Notes under the pieces: model-generated
Told to the model about the DNA's origin: nothing
The model's database searches: none
Seen by the model: the letters and a program-made list of their open reading frames with translations, nothing else
Translations under genes and position numbers: made by a program
Source: Salminus brasiliensis
Taxonomy: Eukaryota > Chordata > Actinopteri > Characiformes > Bryconidae
Direction of reading: 5' to 3'
Assembly: GCF_030463535.1 (NCBI RefSeq)
Contig: NC_132880.1
Location: 27,540,987 to 27,604,986 of the forward strand
DNA length: 64,000 nt
In this document: positions 26,175 to 43,000 of the stretch, one piece after another
Layout of the letters: each line of letters opens with the position of its first letter
How positions within the stretch are numbered: the first letter of the stretch is position 1

Positions 26175-27530
26175 CCAATGTCTTACCCTAGACATAGCCT
26201 ACCTTGGGGGCATAACAAACTATATGTTCTCTGGTGTTAGTTTGGTGTCTTAAAACACCATCACCTCAATTAAAACCAGTGAAGGTAACACTTTTATTAC
26301 ATTTTGAGTGGTGTTTTGTACATTTTAACAAATGATCAGTAATGTATCAATAACATATCTATGAAAACCAGTAGTAAAGCATCTGAATACATTGATGTAA
26401 ATATGTTAAATATGTGCCTAATCCTAATTCTAATTTTAACCTTAACCCAAAACCTAACCCTAACCCTTGCCCTAATCTTAACCCTAACCTTAACTTCAAC
26501 CCAGAACATAATCCTAACCTTTACTATGGTCTTTACTAGAACCTTAACCCCAACCAAAACCAAATTCTATTAATATTTAGATGTTTTTATTAAATATATT
26601 TAGTTAATTCATTTTAAATTTAGTTAGTTCATGTTTTTGACAGCAGTTTAAGAATGCAGGTATAGTATTTATTACATCATTTACATGTTTATTGATTTGA
26701 GTAACACAGTATATAGTTATATTGCAGTTCGTCATGGCCGAGAAATGGTCAGAGAAGTTCATTTGTGGCTGCTAAAACACCGAATATAACCTACAAACAA
26801 CCAGTTCACAATATAATAATCAACAGCTGCACTTTGTAGTGCATCAGCTTTTTTTTTTTTTTTTTAGAATAATTGGGATCTTAATTAAATTCAATTAATT
26901 CAATCTTCCAGCATAGGAGCATCTCAACCTACTTGCCACAGTAATCCACCACAACAAACTAATTCTGGGCAAGGGTCTCATCAGGTATACACCCAGCATA
27001 TACTCCACTGCTGCAGTGAACTGAAGGTGGCTTGATAACTAGTGAGAAATTGCTTGGGCATATCTCACACTTGCAATAACTAGATAGATATTTAGCAACT
27101 GTAAGAGAGTTTCTATCTGATAGCCTTTCAGTGCTCAGTTAAGATGATCACTTGGAGAGTGTGCCCTTGCTGCTGGTTAAGCAAAAAGCAGAAAAGCACC
27201 CTGTTATTCAGAGTAAAGTGGATTCTTTCAGGCTGGTCTTGCTTGACTGCTTCGTCCTTCAAAGACTGCAAGGAGAGGTTAGCTCTGGTGATATTGGTCC
27301 AGCCCATGGGTAGACTGTCACCTTGAGTAATTCACCTTAGTGTGTAATATGCCTTGCTGTATTAATCTGCAAAAGACCACTCAAACTTGAAAAAAGTATT
27401 ACCCTCACTGGTTTTAATTGAAATTATGGTGCTTTAAGACACTTTGCACCAAATTAAGACCGGATAACATATTGTATGTTATGCCCCCAAGGTAGGCTAC
27501 TTCTAGGGTAAGACATTGAGTCAGTAATAT
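26175..27530. repeat. Unit bounded by about 120-130-bp inverted repeats
   Basis: The arm at about 26178-26303 (CAATGTCTTACCCTAGA to GTTACCTTCACTGG, extending to TTTATTAC) recurs inverted at about 27395-27522, at roughly 75-80 percent identity by eye. The enclosed 1.1 kb holds a CCTAAC-type array and the first copy of the segment duplicated at 27575. No transposase is seen. Confidence 0.6.
26413..26565. repeat. Degenerate CCTAAC/CCTTAACC array
   Basis: About 150 bp of CCTAACCCTAACC-like units lies in the opposite orientation to the array near 4.6 kb. Short exact CCTAACCCTAACCC pieces are mixed with decayed units. Confidence 0.75.
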
Positions 27531-27710
27531 GTCGTTTAAAAATAGACAGTGCTATATATCTAGGGACAGAGCATAAAAGCACCCTGTTATTCAGAGTGAA
27601 GTATATTCTTTCAGGTCAGTCTTGCTTGGCTGCTTTGTCCTTCAACGGCTGCAAGGAGAGGTTAGCTCTGGTGATATTGGTCCAGCCCATGGGTAGACTC
27701 TCATCTTGAG
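27193..27710. repeat. Direct duplication of about 135 bp
   Basis: AAAAGCACCCTGTTATTCAG starts a block at 27193-27326 that returns at 27575-27710 with about 90 percent identity, including an identical stretch through GATATTGGTCCAGCCCATGG. The second copy is part of the gypsy pol fragment, so the first is probably a detached piece of the same element. Confidence 0.75.
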
Positions 27711-27900
27711 TGTCAACTTCTTGGAATACGGCCAGTTCAGCTGATTGAGGCAGAACTTGTGAGAAAGTGTCGAGAACCATGCTGCACTGTCCTCTTTGGT
27801 AACATACAGTGAAGCCGTATTCATGTAGTTTTACCATTTTCCTCAGTCGATTTGGTTCATTTCCCAGATCAGAACTGAAATTCTCAAAACTGTTCATTCA
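27616..27900 (-). mobile_element. Ty3/gypsy-type pol fragment (RNase H end)
   Basis: The minus-strand frame is open for 93 codons and contains RLRKMVKLHEYGFTVCYQRG followed by VLDTFSQVLP. This matches the end of the RNase H domain of Ty3/gypsy elements, where the usual form is LQEYDFTVxYRKG...VPDALSR. The D-A-L-S-R motif is altered to DTFSQ. No LTRs or integrase are seen. Confidence 0.6.
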
Positions 27901-28119
27901 ATATTTACATCTCCTTGTTACATGTGCTCATCATAATAGCATTACCTTTTGTACATTCATCCAAATGGTCATGTAGCATTGTCAGTTGCTTCTGTCATAA
28001 TTCTACTCATTGTCTGTTGAATTGTCTTACCCTCTAAAATGTTTAGGCTTTAGGTCATAGCCTAGGTCATTACATGCAAAAATGTTAAATATTTTGTCTT
28101 AATCTCTTAGGCATAGTTG

Positions 28120-28231
28120 ATAGATGGATGGATGGATGGATGAATGGATGGATGGATGGATGGATGGATGGATGGACGGATGGATGGATGGATGGATAGA
28201 TGGATGGATGGATGGATGGATAGATAGATAG
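28120..28231. repeat. (GGAT)n microsatellite
   Basis: About 27 GGAT/TAGAT units, nearly perfect. A shorter AGAC/AGAT tract lies at about 28540-28583. Confidence 0.95.
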
Positions 28232-28599
28232 GTGAATCTTGGCTTTCAGTTAGGAAGGGAATTTGTGAAGGATTAGCTCAACCAGTCAACAAACAGCTCT
28301 CAACCAAGGGTCAGAGATGCATCTACAATGATTTTCAAAATATTCAATCTGTAAGCATCTCCATCATTGACGGGTTCTACAACAACACCAGATGATCTGT
28401 TTATCTGTGACAATAAAGTTGAATCTATCTGAATCTATCAAATGTAGATATTTGTTCTGTACAATATTTTGTTGGCTTGTTGTCAACTTTACTGTTATTG
28501 AGCAATGACAATAAAGTTCAATTTATCTATCTATCTAGCTATAGACAGACAGACAGACAGATAGATAGATAGATAGATAGATCTGTGAGAGGGTCTGTG

Positions 28600-30887
28600 T
28601 CAGTTCCTTGGTGGTTGTGTTTAACAGCATCACTTCTATTTACAGCTATCATAATGACATAGGAAGTGATTGCAGGTGTGTAAAAGCTGACACACAGCAC
28701 CCTCTGCTGACCTGAAGTATCACATGCATATGTAACCGTGCAGACTATGCAGAACAGTTGTATTCTCTTGGTTAGTGTTAAGGCACAAAGTGGAGCAGCC
28801 AACAAGCAGCATGCTGATCCTTAAGTAACACAGCACCCTCTGCTGTGCTCCAGTATAGAACTGCACTCAGGATGAACAGGATGAACAGCTATTATAGATC
28901 ACTCCTAGGTATGTCAGTTACCTCTAAATCAGGAGTGCTCAAGTCTTTACTTCCTTGACAGAATCCTTTTAAAAATAATATTTTAAGTAACTAAAGATGA
29001 GACTAGTTTTATAGAGGGAAACATTTGTGGTGATGTTATTAGAATAGAGGCATGCTTACGCCAAACCAAAAGTAACCGTTTTACTTGCATCAGTGTTGAA
29101 ATTGCATAAAATCTAATATAATAGCTTATGAATTACAAGATAAGGCATGTATGTTTACAACTCTGCAATATGAAGCTAAACTGTCTGAATCGTTAAGCAG
29201 AATTTGACCATTAAGCAAATTGTGAAATAGAGGTGTGTTGTATTATGACCAATTAACTACTTCTACTAATAATAATTTTTTTTTAAGTTATTTTTGTTAA
29301 AAAACAACTCAATAAATATGTGACATATTCAATATTTAAATTCTGACATCCCAAAACTGATTTAAAAAAAAGACCATTACTGTTTGAACATCTATGAAGA
29401 AGTTTATTCAAAGCCAGATAGTTGACAAAAATAAATGAAATACCACACGTACAGACATTTGACCGTGGATTATTAAATCCAAAGTCATGAATGCCAGAAA
29501 AACTGAGAGAAATTGTGAGATGAGAGAACTTATGTTGGACAGCTTTTTGTTAAAAGCCAGAGATACGTTTTTTTCCTATTATGATTTCTTGGTTTAGTTC
29601 TTTCCCCTGTACTCAGGCCAGTTCTTACCAAGCACCTAATTGAAATGGTTACTAGTTTGTTTGTTATATCTACCAGCCCATTGAAGTTAAATTCATCCCA
29701 CCCTCCCAAATTTTCATGCCTGTCCTGTTTTCTGAGCATATGATTTATGCTTTTAGCTGCTGGTGATTTTTAGACTGGTGCCATTTATTTACAATATTAA
29801 TGAGGATCTTTCAGAAAACCTTTTTAAAATGATCAAGTCAATAGTGTTACTTCAGAATTCATAGCTTGTGTTTTTTCAAATTTCAATACATAATGATGGC
29901 ATTACTGTTTTTATGAACAATTTTGCATTCTGAGGCATGGGGCCAACACTTCTGAGAACTGTGTTATACTGCATACCCCAAGTCATATTTGTGTAAAATC
30001 CTCTAATATTGCTCAGTCCACATGCTTCTTTCACTTTCATTAATGGTACTGTATCTTTCAGCTTGTCCAGAAATGCATGTGTAAATTATGTCCTTTGAGG
30101 GGTGCAATCATGATTAGTGAGTTATGGTTAATTTTGTAACTTTTTAACTGCCTGATTACAAAAGTCATTGGTAAAAGCAGAGCAGGTTGTGACAGCGTAT
30201 TGTCAACAATATTCAACTTTTACTATTAGAATAAAGCAAGGAAGATCATTAATGAATTCATATCCAAATCATTAAAAATTTAAGAAAATGTGATTTTCAC
30301 ATCTGCAGAAGAGATTTTACAAGACACTTTTCTCCTTTCTGTATCATCTATCAGACTCCTGTAAAAATAAAAAAATAAACATCCCTTCAGAATTTTGATA
30401 ATTATACATTTATACATTAGATACATTATATCTGATTTCCAAATGTGTTTTTAATGTTATTAATAAACCAATAAAACATGCACAACGTGTTTCTGCTATT
30501 GTACTTTGGTAGTTAAAACTAACATATTTAATCAGTTTTTGCCTCCCAAAACAATACAAATGTACCCTCAAATGTTTCATATAATAATAATATGAAATAA
30601 TATTCTTAAGGTCCAACCATGTACTGTAAATGAGTTTACCTTTTTACAAATGAACTTTTTATAAAATAAAAAGCCTTTTAAAAACTCAGCCACTTATGAT
30701 CCCAGACAGTTAGGAAAGGGGTAATGTTGAGTGACAGCATTTTAACTGACAACATCATGGATCAGAAAAGTCCCAAGCTCAAGTCAAAGCAATGGCATTT
30801 TACCATCAGCATGTTCTCTGATGTTGAGTTCAGATCACAATAATTTACTGAAAGATTGAAAAGCGATTATTGTAAAAATGGTATAAA

Positions 30888-30951
<64 letters not shown>

Positions 30952-32500
30952 CCAAAAGAAGTGTAAAATGCACACATGTAGGGTCAGAGAGTCAAAGGCT
31001 TTAAAAAAAAAAAAGCCATGAAGAATTCTCCCACCACCAGAGGCAGCACAGTTCCTCAGTCTCAGAATGTACTATTAAATTTTCTATTTATTTTTCCAAA
31101 CTTTGCTGTGATAAGTGATAAGTGGTGTAATAAGGGTAACGTTGAGTAATGGTATAACTCACTATGGCAGCAGATACATGGCCTTATAACAATTTCTGCC
31201 ATGTACCAAAATATTTTTACATTAATTCTGCTATAAGACACAGAATAACATTAAGGCCAACATGTACATTTTAATCTATATCAAATGCTTTGCATTTTTT
31301 TTGCAACTTTCTGGTGCAAATGGGAATAATTATAACTATAAACTCCTGAAATCTTCTGGAGTTCAGAAGACATATATACAGGTTTGGTATTCCATATGCT
31401 CAATTTTGGGAGGTTTTCTGAAATGACCCAAATGAGTCAATTATATCCATTAAACACACCTTATATTTGTTGAAATTGGGAAGTTAAGGAAGTTGCATCT
31501 TAACCAGATGCTTTTGTTAGCCATCAACAGGATGCTGACCATTGGTAAAGTGGCTACACCTCCCAATAACTTCTACTTTAATGCAGTTGTTTGAACTGAT
31601 GATCTTAGAATCTGTCTTTGTTTAGAAATGGCTTCGAGTGATATTCCTGACTTGTGTAAACCAATGATCATCCTTCTCAGACCTGTCCTGAGCTCAAACC
31701 CTTTTTATGTTGGCAAAAAGAAGCTACCTGCTACAGTCTATCATGATCACTAACAGGACGTTCTGTTTATATATTATTATTATATTAATATTATATGTGT
31801 ATTTATATTTTTATTTATTTTTTTATTCAAAACTTGTATTGATTTGACATTCTTGTTGTTTTTTACTATTATAGAGTACTCATTCTGCCCCAACAGTTAA
31901 AGCTTGGCGTCACTCTATTTGGATGAGTAAGATGCCAAGGTAGCCTGTGCAGACATCTGTTAGCTGATGTAACAGAACAGGCAGTTAGTGTTTTCCCCTT
32001 CAGCTGTCCATTGTTATGGTACACAGTAATTTGAAAATATACGTTGGCTAGCTTCATGTAAAAGCACACGCTAGTCTTCACCCTTCCAGCACTGGTAGCA
32101 TTTTGTTAATGTCCTACATAGAAATGAATGGATGAAAATGGAGATTGGCCTCATATCACCCAGAGAAGTGAAGTATGAGCTACTAGCCAGTGATATCTCA
32201 TCTGATGCAATAGAAGTGAAGACAAATTAAACTTGATTTCTCCTTTAAGCGCTGACAGAGGTTAAAATGTTTGGGAGATTTTATAGGCAAATCAGTCATA
32301 GAAATGGGCTGATTAGTCCCTCCATGACTACTAGCACTGGTCAGGCATTCAACTTGTTGATAAGCACTCACTTGCCCTGTTATTGGTACAGAATGTACCC
32401 TTCAGCAGGAGAGACAGTAAGTATAACACAAATTCAAGTCAAATACATATAGCATTTCCACTGGAATTACATCACACCTTCAGATTACTGACAATTGGAA
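28600..32500. other. No gene seen
   Basis: AT-rich sequence with one TA microsatellite; no exon recognised. Confidence 0.6.
30892..30949. repeat. (TA)n microsatellite
   Basis: Nearly thirty perfect TA units. Confidence 0.95.
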
Positions 32501-32614
32501 GTGATTGTGTTTCTATTTATTCATGTAAAATTATAGGAAAGTGATGTTTTAGGGGCAGGGTTTGACTGCCCTGGAATGATATGAAAAACAGAAAGGGAAA
32601 TGAGAACGAGAGAG

Positions 32615-32785
32615 TATAAAAGAGATGATGCAGAAGATTCTGCAGAAATAGGGAGAAAAGGGAGGAGAAGGAACAGATGGACTTAGGCGGATTAAGTGGA
32701 ATCTGGGTGGGTTTGTGATAGAAACTCATTCAGGAGAATGTGACTAAGACAGAAGGCAGAGTTAGGACTAATGTCTGTCTATAAG
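32615..32785 (+). promoter_or_regulatory. Possible gsg1l2 TATA promoter and 5' UTR exon
   Basis: TATAAA lies at 32615-32620 and is followed about 165 bp later by a perfect splice donor (AAG|GTAAGT, exon end 32785). A polypyrimidine-poor but usable acceptor (TTGGTTCAG) ends just before 33749, upstream of the gsg1l2 start codon at 34774. This spacing fits one or two untranslated 5' exons. Only the motifs are seen; the link to gsg1l2 is inference, and no transcript evidence is available here. Confidence 0.3.
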
Positions 32786-34773
32786 GTAAGTTATTTTCTT
32801 ATTTTTGATCAATGATACAAAGGCAATAAATGCTGCTTCTGCAGGTTCATGATTTAGCATTTGCATTTTTAAAGCATATAAATGCGTGTTTTTATTATTA
32901 TATACATCTACGCTCAGATTAGCAGTGTGCTAGCAAAACTGTTAATTAGTACATGCCTATACATCATGCTTTTCCAGCCTTTTTGGCTTCCTAAATGCTA
33001 TGTTGGTTCAGAGGATCATCAAATCATGGTTCAGATACATAGTTCAGTCTGGGTAGATTTATCATTTTAAGATTTTTTAGTTTAAAATGAAGAATTGAGT
33101 TATTTTTTGGTAAGAGTGTTTTATTGTATGTATCATGCTGCGTTATTATTTCTCTTTTTCTCATGTTATTATTAATTTTTATTTCATTTATGAGGGCCAA
33201 TAGATATAAATTATACCTTTTTTATTATAATGGTTTCAATTGAAATACATCTCTTTTTTTCCTTTTTTTTCATTATGCTTGACCATTTTCCCTGCTTTTA
33301 TTTGTTTCTTTATTTGTTTATTTTGTAAAACAACACACACAACAAATAAACACTATGAAAACTATGAAAAACTAAAAACTAAAAACTATGAAAAAAATAG
33401 GGAACAGACAGTGACATGTTAGCATATATAAAAATGATATATCAGTATTTTTTTTTTTGAGTAGCATATAACAATACAGTATCAAAACATAACATAAGAA
33501 ATACATTTTGTTTTAGCTTTTTATGATATTCTGTCTTTGCTGTACATGTGCACACGAAAAAAACAGACACAGACATGCAGATATTCATCTCCAGCCGCAC
33601 ATGCATAGCCACACAGACGGTACCATAAAGAAATTGCATTTCTTAATAAATGAAGTAAAATCTTACAATTACAATCCTAAAAATTGCTAGCAAGTAGTAT
33701 CTGTGCTATTCTGATATCTGACCTGTCTTGTTTCATCTTTTGGTTCAGGTATCTTGGCCGACTGCTGAGACCAAAGGATCAAGAGACAGAACAGATGCAC
33801 CTTTTTCTCCAAGAGATTAACCTAGATCATAAAGGATTAAACAGAAACTGGCAATGCTGCTTGAGACATGGAATAACAAAGGAAAATCCTAATCATTCCA
33901 GGAAATGAATCATTTGAAGAAGGCAAAGGAGGAAGATAAACTACAGAATATCAGATAAATGAACGATTGAATAGGGAGAAAAGCTTCCAGGACCATGGGC
34001 CTAGTGATGAAAGCATAAATGCAAAGTCATTTCAGCAAAAGAAAAAAAAATCATTTCCTTTAGGCCTCTTGAATGTCCTGAAAATGATCGAGTATTCGCT
34101 TGAGTACCAATCAAGTCTGAGTTGATGCTCAACTGTCTCAATGAAGCCGCTTTGAAAAACACTACATTTGCTGGATAGCTCTTCTTGTAACACTGAGTAG
34201 AAGGTTCTCAGTCTGTGGATCTTCATGCCATTGAGATTAACCACTGTACCAGCACATATGGACGACATGGCTTATGAGCACAGCTCGACCGAAGACAAAC
34301 TGAAGCCTGTTGCCATCCCGGCACATCTGTCTCTTTTCTTGTCCTTTCTCTTTCTTTAAATCTGCCGTTCTTCCTCCACAGCTTCCTCCACGGCCTTGCT
34401 AACCTTTGCTGCTGAGCTTGTTTACTTCTTCAATTCCTCTGTTTATTCCTCTGCTGTTTATACCACTCCTCCTCCTGATATTAAACCTCCTTCAATCTGG
34501 TCCTGGGAGTGCTCTAATCTGCCTTTCTTGCACATCTCATGCACTGAACCTCACAAGTGTTACTGTCTCTTCCTCTCGTGCTCTGCTCTGCTCTCTTTAC
34601 TTTCTCGATCTTCATTGAAAAGCCTGTAGAAGGCTTCTTCCTAGGCCAGACCGTGTCCAGTCCCTGTCCATTCAGTCTTGAGCTTGAAGATTTCACAACC
34701 ACCTGTAGGAAACATCAGCCCTTCATTATCTTACTCTCTTTCTCTTGTCTTTTTACCATTCTTCCATCCCATC

Positions 34774-38220
<3,447 letters not shown>

Positions 38221-38237
38221 GAGAAAGGGAGGAAAGC

Positions 38238-38263
38238 AATAAATCTGAAAAGTAAAGAATAAA
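38238..38263 (+). terminator. Polyadenylation signals of the GSG1-family gene
   Basis: Two AATAAA hexamers, at 38238-38243 and 38258-38263, begin 18 and 38 bases after the TGA of the upstream gene. The 3' UTR would be unusually short if either is used. Confidence 0.55.
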
Positions 38264-38269
38264 GGTAGA

Positions 38270-40350
38270 GCAGAGGTGGGAGATAACTGAAGTTGTAGCC
38301 TGCGCTCCTCTTAGAAATTCTTTGCTGCAGCTAATTCAATGAGTTACATGAACTATCAGACCATGAAGCAGCTGTCACTGAAGCTGACAAAGTCCACGAT
38401 GAACAAAAAGGTTGGCAACAAAAGCAATACAAGACAAACGGCGTTGAAATCGCCATGTTATGAGTACTGGTATAAGAGATGTTGAGGTGTTAGCTGGTAA
38501 TGACTGTAGGCCACTTCCAGTCATGCAGTATTGTACATGCAAACATTCTAAAAGTGCAAACTGAACGAAACATGCAGTATAATATGCTTGTAATACACAG
38601 AAACTGGAGTTCCAGTAGGATTATAGTTCTCTGGTGGAAAGAAATCGTTTTCATCTCTTCTTGGTGATGAAGAATCTGTAGAATTTCCTCAAGTCCTAAG
38701 GAAAACAATGTAAAATATTACAACTACTAAAGTAAATACAAAAATAGAGTGTCATATTCAACCCCCAGCAAAACACAAGATATAAGTATGATAAAAACAA
38801 GACTTAAAAACTGTCGATTAGAACTACCTGAGAACTGTCTGCTGCGCCACTCAGACAGAACTATGTGTGAGTAAAGCAGAGAGAAATGAGTGAACTTCAC
38901 CAGTTGCAGCTTTCTCTGATTCAAACACAGTGAAACAGTAGGGAATGCATTAACAGTTTTGATAAGCCACATCAGCCTTGTGTTTGGTGAGGGTACCACT
39001 TACATAACCCAATACCCAAAGTTAGGATATCCAAGTGTAAATAAAGAGAAGGGGGGTATGCTAAATACAAATTGCCATTTATTAGACACTGGAAAGCTAT
39101 TTATAGGGCATACTTTGTATATGTATATTGCTTGTCCATATGAGCAAGATTAACCTTATTTATTTAGGTTCCCTGGGGCTTTATGTGGCTGGAATATGAA
39201 ATGTGCTTGATGAGAGGGGACAGAAATAGTTTCTAAAGCCCTTTTCTTCATTTACTTGATGTAAAGGAAAAAATGGTGATTGAATGATTGTGAATTGTAA
39301 AAGTATTTTTCCTAAATAAAAAAATCCTGACTAATAGACCCAGCTTCTGCTAATTTGTTTCAAATTCAATGGTTGCAAACATTGGTCATATTTAAAATTT
39401 TTACAAATTAATCAGTGAATTCATTGGTCTATATCTATATATGGTTATATTCTATTAACCCCTTAAAAAGTCTAATGCCCACCAGAATTTTAAGATTTCT
39501 TTTTCTGCAGAGTACATTTTGACTTGCTGTGTCGCTTGTGAGAAATACATTCAACATTTTGTAAGAAAATAAACCTTTGTCATCTAGAAACTGTAGGTGT
39601 ATGGATGTGCCTTTGTGCTTTGTTTCATTTTGTCTTTATTTTTATAAAATTCTTTTTTGGACTAAAGCCATCCATGAACACTGTTCAGATGGATTATGCA
39701 TTCTGAGATACTATGAAGTGTATAATCCCACTAGACCTGGCCCTGGCTTCCACACAAATGTGCTTTTGATCGGATAAACAAAAAAAGATGGGAAGATTAC
39801 AACAATACAGAGTTGCAGAAAGAAGGTCATGACAGATGTTTTCAAATGCTTTACAGAAGATTATGTCAATAATCTCCCAGACAAAGTTACAGAGTAAAGG
39901 AAACTGAGAGAGAGAGAGAGCGAGAGAGAGAAAGAAAAAGAGACTGAAAAAATGTTACATTGTTACACAAAATGTCTCACCCAATGTAGCACAAAATTAA
40001 AGTGTATAATGTCAGCTTTAACACAAGGATACTTGGATGATGCATATAAGAAACACAATTTTATTTTTATAAAATGCCCTAAAATGCTTTTAGGGAGAGA
40101 ATTTACCTTGGTCTTAGACCAATAAAATTCTGTGACAAATAATTTTAAATCCACAGTATTTTATGTACCTGAAATGAACAATAAATATAACCTCATGCCT
40201 AAGAAACCTGAACAGATATCAAGAGCTGCTTTGCTAGTCTTTCAGGGTGTGTCTGTTGTGTTTGTATTCATTCTTGTCTTGAGCACTTGCTTAGCAGTTT
40301 GTTCTCGTTGCTTACCAATGCACCAAATCATAGATTTTGACAGATAGTCA
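38270..40350. other. No gene seen between the GSG1-family gene and a transposon relic
   Basis: AT-rich, short GA run near 39908-39940, no recognised exon. Confidence 0.6.
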
Positions 40351-40359
40351 CAAGTCCTT

Positions 40360-40735
40360 TATTGAGCACACTGAGCAAACATCTGGTACCCAGATGCTCC
40401 CTCCACCATGCTTTATAATTAGCTGTATAGTTAGGTAGTTGGTGTTTTTTTTTCCTTCAATAGCATTAGGCAAACTTGAGGTGGGTCTTTTTTGGACAGC
40501 AGCAGTTTCCTTTCTGGTGTCATCCCATTAACACCACCACTGTTTCTCAAAGTGTACACATGAACAAAGGTTTCTGCAGTTTGTAGAGTCTTCAGTACGT
40601 CTGTCTGTAGATTTCTCATTGCTTATTGTGCTCTTAGAGGTCTTTAGCAATAGTTCTTCAGCATTTCCCAGTGTCATGAATCTCTGTAACATGTCTTCTG
40701 AAAGTTGTTTACATTAGTTCACACTACATGGTAAA
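40360..40735 (-). mobile_element. Probable Tc1-like transposon relic
   Basis: CTCCCTCCACCATGCTTTAT and TTTTGGACAGCAGCAGTTTC are typical of the reverse strand of a fish Tc1-type transposase. No frame or termini can be traced. Confidence 0.5.
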
Positions 40736-41589
40736 AACAAATCCTTTTTTTATGGAAATTACTTTGAATTGTATACAAAATTACATAATGCTTTCGTAAA
40801 ATAACAACCCAACTGTTATTTTAAGAATAATGCCAATAATTACAAAGAAACTTTTTAAAATATACTATATTTATTTTACAGACTAGGCTATACTACATTA
40901 TTTATAATGTATTTTTCTGCTTTCTTTAATAAAAATCAAATGTAGGTAAAAGTACAATAATGATCGGTAATTAAACATACAGAGAACTATATAAACGTTT
41001 GTTGTTTGTTCTAACAACATATTTTTTTTCTTTATAATTTTAGGGTAAACAGAGTTTTATATGTATGTGTATACTGTAAAAAAAACATCACATTAAAGTG
41101 AAATATCCTACCTGACATTCAGTGTAAAAACAATTTATTTACAGAAGTTCACTGGAATTAACACTTCAGGAAAATGACATTAATTGTCAATGTTGTAAAT
41201 GTATTGATTTTCCCCTGAATTTGAATGAGGGCTTTAATTTCATGGTTTGTGTCTGGAAGCCACTGCTGCAAGTCATTTAACTTTTTTGACAATTCGTTGT
41301 TGTTGTTTTACAGTGCCTAATCTTTCCAGAGAAGAACAGATTCGCCGGTAACCAGTCTTTGTGTACCTTTTTTAATTTAATAGGCAAAGCATGCTTAAAA
41401 CACACACTTCCTATCTCTTCTCCTAAATTGAAACAACTTTAGCCAATAAGGCCTTGGAGAAGTGATTAAGTAGTTACTTTATAATCCTGTTTACATGCAT
41501 GTAAAGTCCTGTTCCTGAATACTTTTAAATATTACATAACATAACAAAGCATCAGGAGTTTTATCATTGGAAGAGGTACAAAAGCAACA

Positions 41590-42059
41590 TAAAGTCTTAC
41601 ACAAATGTTTAGAAACCTATGGCCAAATGAAAAGTAATAAACAGCCTCTGAAGCTTGTCAAACATAGAAAACATTGTTTTAGCAAATCCTAATACCCAGT
41701 TACTCTGTTTTATAAAAATCTAATTAATAAAAGTCTAAAATTATCTGCATGGCCTGTGCAAAAGTTTAGGCACCATAAGCTTTGCAAAGGTTATGCAAAG
41801 ATTGTTTTTAACAAGCATAGCAATTTGGACCTAAGGCATGTAACTACCAGCTGAATCAAATTACCAAGCTTTCTACATGTATACATTTGGTTATATAAAA
41901 ATATAACCAAACGTTGAAGTTTTCCACTGCTATTAAGATATGGCAGTTCAGGGGAACTGTTGAGGTCGCACAGCCAAGGTCAAACATTTCAATGTCAAGA
42001 GGGTGGTGCACCATTCTACTGTGCAGTCTTGCTTGCAAAAACATAATCTTTGTGGTATA

Positions 42060-42109
<50 letters not shown>

Positions 42110-42565
42110 GAAAACCTTAACTGTTACCTTGACCCAAAACATAAAATTTAAAGTATGTTTCAGGTCGAGAAACCAGCTGACAAGTGCTGTGGACTGAAGA
42201 AATCAAACCATAAATCTAAAAACAAACTGCATTTCATGAAAAGAACACCTTGCCAACCGTGAAGCATGGGTGCAAGTGTCAAATCATCTGTTAAATATCT
42301 GAATAAAGTATGGCTTCTACAACAGAATTATGGTCCAAAATATCCTCAAAGACCTCAAAATACACCATGGACTACATGAAGACACAAGTGTTTGTCTGAC
42401 TCGTTTGAAAAGGTCACATTATTTATTTTTATTATTTTGATTTGTATGTAATCGAATTCAAGGTAAGTGTGCAATAGGGTTTTCTAGCTACAGACACTGT
42501 GTTTAAAAAATATGTAAAAATATGTCATGTGGCCAAAGGGTTCCCAAAGTTTTGTACTAGACTGC
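41590..42565 (+). mobile_element. Decayed Tc1/mariner element interrupted by (TA)n
   Basis: Fragments match the fish Tc1 family whose ends read like 'AAAGTTTGGGCACC': AAAAGTTTAGGCACC is near 41760 and CCCAAAGTTTTGTACTAGAC near 42545. Coding blocks seen at nucleotide level include CATGAAAAGAACACCTTGCC and ATGGCTTCTACAACAG. A TA run at 42062-42106 and many indels split the frame. Confidence 0.7.
42062..42106. repeat. (TA)n microsatellite
   Basis: About 22 TA units inside a Tc1 relic. Confidence 0.95.
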
Positions 42566-42864
42566 AAATACATAAAAAATGTATGTAATCATTGTTAAAT
42601 TGTCAAAATATGCCACTATGTTTTTGTGATGGTACAAAAGCCAATGCATTTACATACAGCCACCTCCTCCTCAGTGGTTCAGCCCCTCTCATTCCCTCCC
42701 TTTTAAGTTTTAAGAGACTTTTGTTTGTTTTTGAATGAGGCCCAATCTAAAGCAGATCAGAACAAAGATAATTTGTATCTTAAATATCAATCTTAAACAC
42801 ACAACAACACAAAGTATCTAACTACATTATTTTATTTATATTCAAGCTATATTCTCTGCTGTCT

Positions 42865-43000
42865 ACCACTCTGCAGAGTTTAGCTCTAACCCTGATCTAA
42901 CACACCTGGCCCAAGCAGTGAAGACCTTCAGGGGAATCTGAAAATTAGAGTCAGATCTCTTTAGTGTGGTTGATCTCAATAGACCAGGATTGGAAAAATA
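42865..43000. repeat. Dispersed fish repeat with inverted ends
   Basis: CTGCAGAGTTTAGCTCTAAC, CTGATCTAACACACCTGGCC and GACCTTCAGGGGAATCTGA match a short repeat frequent in teleosts, probably a MITE. Just 3' of the recoverin gene. Confidence 0.5.

Noticed and set aside
28120-28231. Regular short repeats as a CRISPR-like array
   Set aside because: Units are four bases with no spacers; it is a plain tetranucleotide microsatellite in a vertebrate genome.
41914-42197. Frames with Ile-Tyr repeats
   Set aside because: Translation of a TA microsatellite.
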